Part shown: piece by piece, positions 11,537-24,145 of the stretch
How positions within the stretch are numbered: the first letter of the stretch is position 1
Layout of the letters: each line of letters begins with the position of its first letter
Source of the DNA: Alnus glutinosa
Taxonomy: Eukaryota > Streptophyta > Magnoliopsida > Fagales > Betulaceae
Reading direction: 5' to 3'
DNA length: 64,000 bases
Assembly (NCBI RefSeq): GCF_958979055.1
Contig: NC_084886.1
Span: 13,502,654-13,566,653, forward strand
Notes under the pieces: generated by a model
What the model was told of the DNA's origin: nothing
Database searches by the model: none
What the model saw: only the letters and a program-made list of their open reading frames with translations
Position numbers and translations under genes: made by a program

Positions 11537-14500
11537 ATGGCTCCCACGCCATCTTCAAAAGCAAACCAAACCCACCCGACCCAGATCAAGACCCCGCAAT
11601 CGAAGCTTCGCATTAATTTCAATGCCAACAAAACGAACCCATCTCCGAATCCGCACGCGGCGGCCAAAGAAGCCCCACAAGACCACCCGGTCGAAGTTAT
11701 CACCCGGATCCGCGACTACCCGGATCGAAAAGAAAAACCCGTATCGGTTTTGCAAATCAATTCCAACAACCATTCTATCCGGGTTCGAGCCGATTTTGGC
11801 TACCGGGACTTTAGCCTCGATGGGGTTTCTATGTCTGAAGAAGAGGACCTTGATGTCTTTTACAAAAAGTTCGTGGAGTCGAGAATTAACAGTGTGAAGT
11901 TAGGGGACAAGTGCACGATAATGATGTACGGCCCGACTGGTTCGGGCAAGAGTCACACAATGTTCGGGTGCTCGAAGCAGCCGGGGATTGTGTACCGGTC
12001 TTTGAGGGATATTCTTGGAGGTGGGGAGGAAGAAAGTGATGGCAATGATGTGCGTGGAACGTTTGTGCAAGTAACGGTCTTGGAGATTTATAACGAAGAA
12101 ATTTTTGATCTTTTGTCGAGCAACGGTGGAGGAGGATTAGGCCTCGGATGGCCTAAGGGCAGTACATCCAAGGTAATATTCTGGTCTCTGTTTTTCTTGG
12201 CTTCTTGATTTTTTTTTTAGATAATTGGATTCTTGGTGATTTTTGGGGAAATGTGTTGTTGTGCTTATAGGTTTAGTTGCTTCCTGATTTTTGGTAGCAT
12301 CATTTCTGGAGTTTTGGTCTTGGATTTGTTTTGTTGGGTTCTCTTTGGGTGGATATTGCAATCTAAATTATATTGTATAAATATGTTATTTTCTTTCAAC
12401 AAAGAAAGGGTTAAGGTTAATTATCTGGAAAATAGAAAAATATATATATTTTTTTAAATTTTTGTTTAGCATGAAAGTAGTCAATTGGCTGCTGTTGTTT
12501 GAGGTTTTAAAAATACAGGGCGTATCTTGGTTGTAATTTGCCAGGCAAAATGAAATCAGGACTACACAGTGTGTGCGTATATGAGGCTAGGTCTGTGTAT
12601 TAGTTGGATTTTAGTTTTTCTAGAAACGTGCGATGTATAAAACAATTCGTTTAGCTCTGTGAAGCATCTGTTTGAGTTACACACGCACCAATGAGCCTTG
12701 AACTTATTGGCAAAGCTTTTTGGCAAAGCTTATAGAGAGGAAGTACAATTTGAGTTGGAGCTTATTGGCAAAGCTTCTGTATTAGTAGTTGGATTTCAGA
12801 TAAGGACGAAAGCAAGCCACTTCCATCATTGGAAGAAGTGCAGAACATTAACATACCTGTATTCCTGTATTGAAGTAGGAAAATTTTTCATGGTGCACTA
12901 TTGCTATGAGCGGTCCACAAACTCTGCAAATTGTGGGTTCAAATCAGTACACAAAGTGTTTTTTTTTTTTTTTTTTTTTTTACTTCATCTGTTTGAAACG
13001 AACAAGTAAGGCTGATGTTCAAATTGGTTTTGTAACAAAGGGGGTCAGCCTTTTGTCTTTATGAACATGGAGACTCTTATAGAAGTGCGTCATCTTCTTG
13101 TGATACATTGTTATACCTTGAAATTTACTCGGCCCAACATGCTTATTCTCATTTTTCCGTGAATTTCTTTGATGCTTATTTCTTGCTAAGGGGCAATACG
13201 TTGGGTTATGTGGATTCTTGTTCGATAATACGTTCTTCATTTTTTGTAGGTGAAACTTGAAGTAATGGGGAAAAAGGCAAAGAATGCAGCGTATATTTCA
13301 GGAAATGAAGCTGGAAAGATTTCTAAGGAGATACAAAAAGTGGAGAAACGAAGGATTGTTAAAAGCACTCTCTGTAATGAAAGAAGTTCTCGTAGCCACT
13401 GCTTGGTATAATTCTTTTAGATTTTACTTGGATATAGTTCTGCTGGAATTTCGTAAGTCGTTGGAATTCTCATGCATTGCAAACCTGTACAGATAATCCT
13501 TAATGTCCCAACAGTGGGAGGACGCCTGATGCTTGTGGACATGGCGGGATCCGAAAATATTGAGCAAGCTGGTCAAGTTGGATTTGAGGCTAAAATGCAG
13601 GTAAGATTTGTCATGACTAAGTTTTTTTATCTTCAATGTTTGCTGTTCTTTTTTTCTTTTTCAATATTTTCTCTAGTATGGAACTCAGAGGTGTTCCCTG
13701 CTAACTTTATACTTTTGTTGACATCTCAGACAGCAAAGATCAACCAAGGAAACATAGCATTGAAAAGAGTGGTTGAATCCATTGCAAATGGTGATTCCCA
13801 TGTGCCATTTAGAGATAGCAAATTGACCATGCTTCTGCAGGTAACTACTGTTGATATTAGTGTCAGTCATGGTGGTTTAGATGGATGGTTTACATGAAGT
13901 TTGATTAATGAGGTTTTGTTTTCTTTCTGTTAAGGATTCTTTTGAAGATGACAAGTCAAAAATTTTAATGATACTGTGTGCAAGTCCGGATCCAAAGGAG
14001 ATACACAAGACGATCTCTACCCTTGAATATGGAGCAAAAGCAAAATGTATTGTCCGTGGCCCTCATACGCCAAATAAGGATAAGATTGGCACTGAAGATT
14101 CTTCATCTTCAGTAATTTTAGGATCAAGGATTGCTGCCATGGATGAATTTATCTTTAAGCTACAAAGGGAGAACAAACTCAGAGAGAAAGAGCGAAATGA
14201 AGCACACAAAGAGCTCTTGAAGAAAGAAGAAGAAGTTGCTGCACTTAGAGCTAGACTAGAGCTTATTGAAGGGAGGGGATCAGGGGCAAGTGAGGAGGAG
14301 ATCAACTTAAAGGTGAATGAGCGGGCTCAGATTCTGAAACGTGAGCTGGAAAAGAGATTGGAGGAGTGCCAGAAAATGACCAATGACTTCGTTGAATTAG
14401 AGAGGAGGAGAATGGAAGAAAGGATATTGCAGCAACAACAGGAAGTTGAAATGCTGAGACAGCGGTTGGAAGAGATTGAGTTGGAGTTATGCCGTTCAAA

Positions 14501-16107
14501 GGATGCAAGTGCTGATGACAGTGCATTAAAGGACTTGGATGGAAGCAGGTTTGCCAAAAGGCTAATGGGGATTTATACCAATGAGGACCCAGGAATGGTA
14601 AAATCAATGGACTTGGACATGGATGATCAAGAACCGATTGTTCGTGAGGTGAAGCATGTCGGTGGGATTGTTTACAAACCTGCTGGAATCCATGGAATTT
14701 TGGAGGATCAGTCTCATCTAGTGGAGGATCATGATGTTTTTGCGTCAAAATTTGGTGACAAGTTATGTCTGAGCACTGTATTTGAGGAAGAAGAAGTAGA
14801 AGAAGGAGAGGATGAAAATGAAGAGAGAGTGTCAGATGAAGAAGTGGAGAAAGAAATCATAGAGGAGAAGAGGGTCTGCGTGGTTGATCAGTGTAGCCCT
14901 GTAATCAGAGTTGAGCAAACACTAAATCCGCCTAGCAGAAGCCCAAGGAAAAGAGACCATCTGAAGGAAAGATTAGAGGGTAGGCTTTTGGGCTCGGAAT
15001 TAATAAGTGAACCAGAAAATTCTAAGGAATCAGCCTCTTCTAGACGATTGAGAATCCAAAATATATTCACACTTTGTGGGAATCACAGAGAGTTGTCTCA
15101 ACACATCAGGACCCCAACACCTGCAAAAAAGAGGTCTGGAACCATTGATTCTCAATCATCTCCAGTAATGAAAACTGGGGAGGATTTCATTGTGAAAAAT
15201 TTCAACAAGGAGAATTTGGAGGCCCAGAAATGCATGCCCATTCCAGATTTTGAATCCAAAAGCCCAGCAGCTACTGTGGAGCCACTTTCATCAGTAAAAG
15301 AAGTTAATGAGAAGAAGCTCACAGAATCACAGTTGAACAAGAAGCAAGTGTACAATGATGTGGCTTCGGCTTTGAAGGAGAACTACAATCCATATGATGG
15401 CAATGATGCAAAGATTGAAGTGTATGTGAAATGGGAGGCTTCCAGGGAAATTCCTGGGAAGTTCATTACCACGCTAAAGGTGGCAAAGGATGCAAGCCTT
15501 GCCGACCTGAGGAAGTTGATTGAAGTCAGTCTTGGTGCAGCAGACAGTCAAGCATTCACTTTTCTCGTGATTGGGGTATGTTAATTTTTCCCACATTATT
15601 CTTTAGCATGCTAAACTCATTTTAAAACTGTAGAAACCCTTTGATTGCTCAAAAGAACCGAAGCCGGTTGTATTTTTTTTTTTTTTTTTAAACTGTGTTT
15701 TGCTTTCCCAACTATATCCCAAAAACCAAATAGAGCATGAGGATTTATTTCTATAATAATTCTACTCTATTATCAATAAACGTTGATCTATAATACTATA
15801 AACTGAATTTATACAGGATGCTAATGGAGCTCCAGTTCCAAGAGAGAAGGAAGGAATGGTACAGGCCAGCAAACTTCCACTTTGCAACAACCAGGCGAAT
15901 GGCCGCTTAGCATGCTTGCGACCAGCAAAGGGAATACAATGTCCTCCTACTCATCTCCCACCAAGCCCGCTTCCATTGAGGCCACTGGAAAATAAATTGC
16001 CACTCACCCCAAATTCCTGCTTCTCGCATCCGGTCGACGGTTTATCACCAAACTTGAGTTCTACCCCCTTTATTACTGTTCGAAGGCATCAGTTGGAACA
16101 ACTTTAG
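11537..16107 (+). CDS. KIN10A: Kinesin-10A, phragmoplast-associated (PAKRP2-like)
   Basis: Six exons with consistent phase 0 junctions: 11,537-12,172, 13,250-13,405, 13,493-13,600, 13,730-13,840, 13,935-15,575 and 15,817-16,107, about 980 residues. The ATG at 11,537 (MAPTPSS) matches the Arabidopsis PAKRP2 start as I remember it. Motor motifs are intact: P-loop GPTGSGKS (residues 132-139), switch I NERSSRSH (255-262), switch II DMAGSE (280-285), then NQGNIALKRV and HVPFRDSKLT. A charged coiled coil follows (about residues 390-530, Glu/Arg/Lys-rich). The tail is rather long compared with the Arabidopsis protein (about 870). Known for the family: a microtubule motor that carries vesicles to the growing cell plate in the phragmoplast. 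Exon 1 ends and exon 2 starts within TSK-VKLEVMGKK. A CT-rich leader (11,340-11,460) precedes the ATG and an MSA-like motif lies upstream. Confidence 0.92.
12890..12985 (+). mobile_element. Possible SINE head in kinesin intron 1
   Basis: The stretch ttgctatgagcgg followed 35 bases later by gggttcaaatcagtac resembles pol III A and B boxes, and a run of about 22 T follows. A target duplication was not found. Weak call: the motifs are short and the tail is poly-T rather than poly-A. Confidence 0.25.
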
Positions 16108-16552
16108 ACATGTCTGAACTTTTGAACGAGTGGTGCTGTATACTTTTTTAGTATATTGAATATGCTCCTCCATTTCCTTATCAGTGTGTTTATAGTTAAA
16201 CTTTCCTTTCATTTCTTTTCTTGGCTGCTTTCATTCGATCTGCACAACCTACAAAACTCTTTCTTTCAATTTTCAATATTATGATTCCACAACATATTTT
16301 CAATATTATGAGTTTAAAGGGATAGGAAGCTTGTTTGTTCTGTTCTCTTTTTTTTTAGCACTGGGGTGTGGGGTCTAGAGTAAATCATCATAGTATTTTC
16401 AAAAGTATTCTATTTTTTAGAGATGTTTGTGGGGTGCTTGTAATTTTATGTAGAGACATAATTAAATATATGTGTTTGAACAAGATTATGGTCCTAATTA
16501 ATGCCATTCAGAGCTACTAAAGGAGACTAGACTCCATTTTTTTTTAATAGAT

Positions 16553-16921
16553 AATTGCACCACTGGTCTCTGGGGTTGACCTAAATTACGAATCACTCCA
16601 TGTGGTACTATAATTACAAATCATTTCCTGAACCCGTTTTCCGTCTACTAAGTAAACAAAGTCCATTAGTAGATTACAATACAAATGATATTTAGAGGTT
16701 GTCTTACTATTTATATGACGTGGTAAATTAACGAATTCTGTTAACTTGGTGGACGAAAAATGGGCTTAGGGAGTGATTCGTAATTATAATTTATCACAAT
16801 GATTCTCCATGAACTTTTTGTATCACAGGGAGTGATTCATAATTATAGTTTATCACAATGACTCTTCATGAACTTTTTGTATCACAGGGAGTGATTCGTA
16901 ATTTAGGCCTACCCCAACTTT
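16553..16921. mobile_element. TIR element with internal 60-bp tandem repeat
   Basis: Inverted ends: tggggttgacctaaattacg at 16,571 onward and the complement of ttcgtaatttaggcctacccca at about 16,894-16,915. Inside, a unit of about 60 bp starting gggagtgattc repeats in tandem (about 16,769-16,888). The orthologous position in the 55.4-kb copy of the block lacks it, which brackets the insertion. No coding capacity; superfamily uncertain. Confidence 0.6.
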
Positions 16922-17458
16922 AGACCAATTCCGATCTAAAATATCCAGCCACTTTTTCGTTAAATAATTAATAAAAACAATATAAAAATATACATTTGAA
17001 ATGAGAAGGAAAAAAAAAAAAAATTGAAAATCGAAAATCGAAAATAAAGAAAAAACTCAGAAAAGGATTTAGGCTACCGCGAGAACCAAACTCCATGAAA
17101 CTAGGCCATGGTCAGGGCTCTATAGAGATTCGACCTCCATAGGCAACCTTTTTGGTTAAATAACTAATAGAATGTCTCTGATAAAAAAAAAAAACCAGAA
17201 AGGAACCAAAAAAGAAAAAAGAAAAAAGGTTTAGAGTCCCACAACCCTAGAAGTACTCCATATTGTATGGGCATAAACCTCCATGGTCCACGATCGATGC
17301 TCTTTGAAATTTCATTGAATACATCCGCCTACGTTAGCACAGTTAGGTGACAGTTCTAGTTATGAAGCTCTATATAAGTTTATTGGAATTCTCAGCATAA
17401 ACAATAGTCACGGAGCTCTCAGGGCGTCCACTAGAACAACAAAAGTAAGCACGTCTAA

Positions 17459-17825
17459 GAGCATTCACATTTGATCGTGTAAAATTTCAACTAGAATAGC
17501 TAACGAAAACTCACTTTTGCTAGTTTAGCTAATGAATTTTAAAAGGCATCATACATCCGATTATCTATTCTTAACTCTATATTCTTTTTTTACTCTTATT
17601 TTTTTCTTTTTATATTTTTTCTACTTTTTGTCATTTTACTTCTTTCACTTTTTGTATGTAGAAAACAATAAAATAATGGATAGATTGGTGGAGTTGCACT
17701 ATTCACAAATCTACCAAAACTCTATTTTAGATTTAGGATAGATAATCCAATAGAGGGGTGTTTTTATGAGTTTGTTATTTATTATAGATTTAGAAGGACT
17801 TTTACATAATCCAATGTGAGTGCTC
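17459..17825. mobile_element. Tourist-like MITE with TAA target duplication
   Basis: Ends gagcattcacatttgat and, complemented, gagcactcacattggat form TIRs of about 25 bp with few mismatches. TAA flanks both sides (17,456-17,458 and 17,826-17,828). The 367-bp element interrupts a sequence that is continuous in the 56.05- and 62.15-kb copies of the same block. A 3-bp TAA target duplication and GAGCA termini fit PIF/Harbinger-derived MITEs. Confidence 0.8.
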
Positions 17826-18788
17826 TAAGTAATGTTTCTAATAACTAATCTCTCGAGTGTCCACTCGAACAACTAGCAGAATCACAGCCAGGTGAATTAA
17901 GAGTGTTGTAGTATTTTTTTTGGCACCAAACAAATTAAAATCAGTACACCCTTGGTGTTTCTAATCTTTAGTAGCGAGAGATCTGAATTTTAATTCTTTT
18001 CAGAAGACCAAAATTCGATTCACTAACATACGAGACAGAACACGATAGTGAGTCAGATCGGAAGAAATCTTAAACATACAACTGTTATCAACAACTTTTT
18101 GTGCCAAACGAATTAAAATCAATACACCCTTGGTGTTACTAATCTTTTAAGAGCGAGAGATCTGAATTTTAGTTCTTTTCGGTACTCTAAAATTTGATGG
18201 CCCAGCAGACGCTGAAGTCAGTAAGTCCCTGTTCGTACAGGGTTCAGATGAAAATGCGGTGACTGCGGACAAATAAAGGGTTTTCATGCAACCGTCCGAA
18301 TGTTAGGGTTACCGGTCCGGACGCGCGTCAAAAATTTACTGAAGATTCAAGTGAAGGTCTGGACGCCACAAGCACCGTAAAGAACACCAAATTAAGAACC
18401 CAATAAAAGGCCATTCATAATTTTTGCAAATATTAACGAGTAAGCAGAAAAGCAAAGTTTAAAAATTCATTAGAAGGTTCCACAATATCCAAATTACAAT
18501 AGAAATAGGCGTCATTATTACAATATATATGAATCAAAAGTACATTAATTGAAGCAAAAGTAAAATTTTTTATTAACTGTATATATAAGCTAGGCTAATT
18601 TTTTAAGATATTCAGGTTGTCTTCTTTAATTATGTATTCACTCCATCTCATTTTTTTAGCTCTCTCTCTCTCTCCTGTACAACACCTTCTTTAAAGTTAG
18701 AGTAAGTTTTATTAAGACTTATAATACAACCAACACAATTCTTGAGGCTCGACACCCTCAATATAGACCTATCTTACAGTGATTCGTA

Positions 18789-21599
18789 CTATTGCGAGTA
18801 ATATTTATTATTGATGTTACAAAAAGATTGCGAGTTGTAATTATTATTGACGTTACAAAGCGACGCCGTAAGAGCTTGAGGAAGGGTCATGTCTAAGTCA
18901 ATGCCATTGCTCTCTTCTGCTTCTTGAGAAGATGGTTTCCACTGCTCTACCAGAGGACTTAAGATGCTGACTGCATGCCCCATATCGGGTCTTTGGTATG
19001 GCTCCCGAGCAGTGCAATGTCCTGCCAGCTCGGCTACTTTGTATATGCTCTCCATGGTCTCTTCGTCGGGGTTAAGAGTTTGATCAATGGCCTTCGGTAT
19101 GTTCTCCCTGTTTATTAGGACGCTGCGGAACCATGTGACCATATCAGACCAGTCATCTAGCACACTATCATCCAGCGCTTTTCTACCAGTAATCAGCTCC
19201 ATCAAAACCACTCCATAAGCATAAACATCCACTTTTGTTGTCACTCTACCGGTAGCTGTTGACAAACAAAGAAAATGATCAAGTGTCGTGCAGACAAATT
19301 CCATACATATGACACAAGCAAATGAAAAGAAAACATCTCACTCCCCCCAAAAAAGGAAAATATGTTTTGAGTATGTAAATGTATAACACCTAGCCCCAAA
19401 AAATTAACAGGGTAATTGGTTAGAGAATAGTTTTGACCATGTGATAATGCAAAACTGGTTATGGGAGAACAAAATGCAAATGATCAAGATCTCATAGTCA
19501 CAATAGTGTTTTGAATTGATAATTTTTTTTTGATAAGTAGTGTTTTGAATTGATAATTAAGGTTTCAAAAAATGTAAACTAAAAGTCCAAAATATAATGC
19601 TTTTATTAACAGTTAACGTTTCCAATCATTCTCATATTTATACTATTTGGGATTTTAGGAGCTTATCAGGCAGAATGCAGGATGTTTATATGATTTTTTT
19701 TCTTTCCCAAATAAAAGGGGTAAACATATGCGAACAAAATGAATACGAATTCTACGAGTTGAGCAGGATGTGAAGAGATAGTTTGCAAGTAAATTTGAAA
19801 GTTTGGCAACATCCTGATTGATTCAATTTAAGACAAGATAATAAAAATCTCAGACAAGTCTTACCTGCATACTCGGGTGGGAGATACCCAAATGTCCCAG
19901 CCAGACGTGTCTCCACAGAGTCCTTCCCATCAGGCACATTTTTAACCAAACCAAAATCCGAAACCTTGGCCCTCATATCATCCCCAAGAAGTATGTTGGA
20001 TGGTTTTAAATCTCTATGAATGAAACTTTGTTGAGCTAAGCTGTGGAGATACTCCACTCCTCGTCCCACATCCAATGCTATTGTAACCCTCTGCTTCCAA
20101 GTAAGAGGAGAGCAGCCATTCTCAGGCCAATAGAACAAATGCTGTGTTAACGTCCCCTGAGGCATATACTCGAACACCAAAAACCTCTCATTGCCATTGA
20201 CACAGGATCCTAAAAGAGCAACCAGATGCCTATGCCTAACTTTAGTAAGGACTGCAATCTCAGCCTGAAATTCTTTCATTCCTTTGCTACCCATTGCCAC
20301 AGATTCCATCCTCTTCACAGCAATCTTAGTCCCATCATGCAATTCTCCTTTGTACACAACTCCAGATCCCCCGCTACCCAAAATGTTATCTTCGCTAAAA
20401 TTGTTAGTGACTTGTCTAAGAACTTGGATTGAAATTGCGACATTTCCGCCCTCGAAAACAGGAAGATCACCACCGATTATGCCATTCTTAACAACTTCCT
20501 TCCCATTTTCAGTGTTCTCCACCCTTCCAAACTTCCTATGCCCCCTACCAACATAACATTTAATCCAAACAAATAACAAAACCACAACGAAAATCACAAC
20601 AGCAATAACTATACCAGCAATCATACCGGTAGAGACGGAACTACCACCCGACCCTGTTCCGGCCGGACTCCCACTAGGCGTTGTGCCATTTGAACCCGAG
20701 GATGTTCCTCCATTTCCAGAGCTCGGAGTAGTCGTCCCAAGCAACGGATTGCCAGTCGCAGTGAACTTCACCGTCGACGCGAATTTCGGTATCGACCCTG
20801 TAAAGTTATTGTTCGAAACGTCAAGAACCTGCAGGCCCGGCAAGGAGGACAAATCTGGGATCGGACCCGTGAACTGGTTCTCCTGGAGCCATACCTGGTT
20901 CAACTGGGTCATCGAAGACAACACGTCGATGGTACCCGACAAGCCATTTACCTGGTTGTTGAGCGAGAGGTTCTGAATCCCAGATCCTCCGAAAGATTTA
21001 GGCAAAGGGCCAGTGAGATCGTTGAATGCAAGATCGAGAACCTTCAGATTGGGAAAGGAGTCGAAGATATCCGGTAAGGGCCCAACCAAATTCGAAGTGC
21101 CGGCAGCGAGCGTGACCAGGCTAGTGGCCTGATTCAACTCGGTGGGGATAGTCCAGGGTGAAAGATTCGAGTTCGAACTCAGGAACAAGAACTTCAGGCT
21201 CTTGAGTCCTTGGAAGAAGCCGGCGGGGATGGAGTTGAAATTGTTGTTGTCAAGGTAGAGTTGTTGAAGAGACGAGAGGTTGGCAAGGGAGGGTAGGGGC
21301 CCGGAGAAGTAGTTCCCTTGGAGAGAGAGAGAGATGAGCTGGGTGAGAGAGCCGAGATTGGAGGGAAGAGTGCCCGAGAGATTCTTGGAAACCAAGACGA
21401 TGGATGTGACACGATCGTTGCTGTTGCAGCTCACGTTCTTCCACTGACAGGGGGCTGTGCTGGCGGACCAGCCGCTCGGGACGGGGCTGAGGGCGGCGAG
21501 GAGCTCGGCCATGACAGCGGCGTCATCGGCGGCGGTGAAGGATGAAAGGGCGAGGAGAATGAAGGTAGAGAGACAGAGAAGAGTTCTCGAGTGACCCAT
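18789..21599 (-). CDS. TMK-like leucine-rich repeat receptor kinase (TMK-A), island-less
   Basis: Two exons on the minus strand: 21,599-19,865 and 19,255-18,789, about 733 residues, with the intron at the PEYA/ATGRVTT point used by TMK genes. Signal peptide at residues 1-24, LRR block (about 60-275), Ser/Gly/Thr linker (289-322), transmembrane helix 326-347, then a kinase with P-loop GSGGSG (408-413), Lys429, HRD 528-530 and DFG 548-550, all intact. TMK family members act at the plasma membrane in auxin signalling and growth; closest by wording to TMK4/BARK1. Odd points: the usual cysteine-containing island and most of the second LRR block are missing, with an in-register joint near residue 250 ([12 protein letters not shown]). 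The usual Phe of the glycine loop is Ser, APE reads PPE, and the C-terminal tail is shortened to an Asn/Ser-rich repeat. Either an altered but expressed receptor or a deletion derivative. Confidence 0.85.
19505..19556 (-). mobile_element. Sixteen-base LINE/SINE tail insertion with 18-bp target duplication
   Basis: In the TMK-A intron the 18 bases agtgttttgaattgataa occur at 19,505-19,522 and 19,539-19,556, separated by nine T and gataagt (19,523-19,538). TMK-B has one copy (about 26,362-26,379, one mismatch) and no insert. The insert read in reverse, acttatc plus poly-A, looks like the extreme 3' end of a plant LINE/SINE. This fits a target-primed insertion that aborted almost at once; replication slippage is the alternative. 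Confidence 0.6.
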
Positions 21600-21606
21600 T
21601 TCCAGA

Positions 21607-21630
21607 TAGAGAGAGAGAGAGAGAGAGAGG
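21607..21630. repeat. (GA)n tract in the TMK-A 5' leader
   Basis: A GA run sits 8 bp upstream of the TMK-A ATG (CT-rich on the coding strand). The equivalent tract in TMK-B (27,993-28,016) is the breakpoint where its N-terminal coding part was lost. Confidence 0.9.
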
Positions 21631-21699
21631 AGTGGTATCTTTTGTAGAGACAGGAGAGGGGATTTTCTCTGCGAGTGTTTTGTGAAAGGGTGTTGGTTT

Positions 21700-24145
21700 G
21701 GGGAGGTTATAAGACTCCGGCCGCCAGAGTTTTGATGGAAGACTTTTATTTATTTATTTTTTGAAATGGTTTGAAGTCAAGAAGCTTCACCTTTTCCATG
21801 AAATTTCAATTTTATCCCACGTAAATTTTAGGAGCAGTTTTTTTTTTTAGGGAATGATTTTTTCATGCCACGTGTGGTAAAATTGGAATTTTAAGAGAGG
21901 TGTGAAGAAGAAGCTTCACACTTTTTTTGAAGAAACGAGTTGTTGAAGTCTTCTGCCAAAAGCCAGCATTTATATCTCAAACGACTCGTTGGCTTAGACT
22001 TTATCAAAGTTGAAGGTGCGTGTCCCAATCCAACATGAACTTTTTAAATGGGCATTTTTTATTTATTTATTTATTTTTTTGACATTGTGATAATTTAATG
22101 TTATTGTAAATAATGTTCTATTATTTGAATTTTTTAAATGCGTGCTAAGATATGTGACATCATTAACACCGTTAAATAAAACATTAAATCCTTACCATGA
22201 CTGAAATGGAGAGGATATGATTATCCTATGTGATTATTTTTAATTATGAGAAAAATTAAATTTAGTAGTTAAATTTTGACCCTATTTTAATTTAGTCCCT
22301 AAATTTTTAATTTCGACAATTACGTATTTAAGTTTTTCTTTAGTTTTAAATAGGTTTCTTCATCAATTAATTAACGGTATGCCATGTCAGACCAATCAAT
22401 TAATGTCACATGCTTCTTGTTCAAAACTTCATGTGCCAATTGTACGTGGCACGTGGCACATTTATTTTAAATTACTAATATACCCTGAATTAAAAATTAT
22501 AACAGTGAAAATCAACCTAAGATGATGTGATAATAAAAATCAATATTTGAATCAACAATGACTTTGTCAAGAAAAAATCAATATTTGAATCAACAATGAC
22601 TTTGTCAAGAAAAAATCAATGATTGATTTTCATTGCTACATCATCTCAATTGTATGACAATAATATTATAATCTACTAAATATCATATCTCTTTGGGTAT
22701 TCATAATCATAACAATAGGATTTAAACTCACCTTATTCCAAACTATATGTTGCTGGAAACTCAAAACAAATGTAATGAATCATCACAGATTCAAAAACTC
22801 ACTTAAAGCACTTACAATGACCTCTTCATAATTTATCCAAATCTAACTTTAAAAATTATTTTTATTAATTTAGATAGTCACTTTTTAAAATTATTAAAAA
22901 ACAAACTCTTTAAATGTTTATACTTTAAATAAATACTATATTTTAATCACAAAAGTAATTGTCATGAATACATTTGTGGTGCCAAAAAAAAAGAGAAAAG
23001 GTTGGCAAGGATTGTAAAAAAGTAATATTAAAATAATTATAAATTTTCTTTTTGGTTCTTTAAATGTAAAGAGAAAAAGACAAACGTTAAGTTTAACATT
23101 TGCTAAAGAGTTTGTTATATGGGCAATTGTATAATTTTTGTTATTTTTTTTTTATTTTTTTTTATAAAAAATTAAATATAAAGGGGCCATTGTGACTGCT
23201 CTTTAACCTATCAAGAAGAAATTAAACCAAATCGGAAGGGCCATAGATTTGGTAAATTTGGGAATAAATCAGAATTTTGTTGGCAAAAGATGAAGTAGCT
23301 AATAAGAGTTAAATGGTTTTTTGTTTTTAATTATTTAAATAATTAAAAAAAAGGGCCAGTGACAGAGTCATTCGGATAGGAGTAAAAAATTGGGATTCAC
23401 CGTCGTACTCTGTGTCCTCTAGTGGTTGCCGTGCCCCCAACTGTTCCTATGCACCGGCGCGTTGTGGTCAGCACCCGACAACTGCCTTCCCCCCTCTTCA
23501 GCTAGAGGCGGTTTTAGGCAGATCCGATGTTCTCCTGTTGGCGGCTCCCCTCCCCTCTCCTAACCAAACCTCTGATGTTGGTTTTATTTTTGTTTTTATT
23601 TTTGTTTTCAGTTGCAGTTTTTCGGCCATCTTTCGTGTCGTTGGCGTGGTGTTTTTTTTTTTTTGCTATGCGATCTTCTTCACATGCTCTGTTGATGCCA
23701 GATCCATTGTCGGATGTTTTTTCTTTGGTTAGATCCGTAGGCTGCCTCTTTGATGCTCGGATATTATTGGATTTCTTTGCTTTTTAGCATAGATCAGCCC
23801 TCTTTTAATTTTAGTAGTGGTGCGTTTTTGTTAAAAGTGGCTTCCAATATATGTTCTTGTAATCTTTGGGTGTTTTTAGGTAGTTTGCTCCCAAATCAGA
23901 AATTAGTTCTGATTTTGTATTTAGGGAGTCTTTGTACACCTTAATTGCTGTAATTGGACCTTTGGGTCTCCTTTTTAATGAATGCAGGTACTCTTTATTA
24001 ATAAATAAAAATACAAATAAAAAATTGGGATTCGAATATGCTTAGTAAAAGGTAAGAGCTGAGATGAGATTCTAAGAGGGATGGAATTGAGATTTTAGGT
24101 TTTGGGACAAAATAAAATAAATATATATATATATATATAATTGGA
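21700..24145. repeat. Upstream part of the TMK tandem unit, copy A
   Basis: Colinear with the TMK-B upstream region: 21,750-22,060 matches 28,440-29,265 (with a roughly 480-bp insert in B), and 22,095-24,145 matches 38,665-40,690. It holds the TMK-A promoter and a non-LTR-like remnant at about 23,385-24,005 that ends in tttaatgaatgcaggtactc plus an A-rich tail. A 37-bp near-perfect tandem repeat lies around 22,540-22,615. Nothing else coding is visible. Confidence 0.8.

Larger units (their letters stand above)
16380..18690. repeat. Dispersed block shared with the metalloproteinase array
   Basis: Colinear similarity to 55,330-56,390, 61,745-62,490 and part of 52,245-52,700. Shared markers in order: tggtcctaattaatgcc (16,489), agaccaattccgatc (16,921), gagaaccaaactccatgaaa (17,080), tagagtcccacaaccctaga (17,231), then gccattcataatttttgca (18,410) and acattaattgaagcaaaagt (18,542). 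It contains no gene. Two MITEs inserted here (16,553-16,921 and 17,459-17,825) are absent from the copies in the array. It abuts the 3' end of TMK-A. Confidence 0.75.

Noticed and set aside
14302-14748. Long minus-strand frame opposite KIN10A exon 5
   Set aside because: A shadow of the coding strand; composition and lack of any family fit.
23412-23944. Ser/Phe-rich frames as a small secreted protein gene
   Set aside because: The same stretch recurs at 39,960-40,500 as part of a duplicated non-LTR remnant, and the frames are not conserved between the copies.
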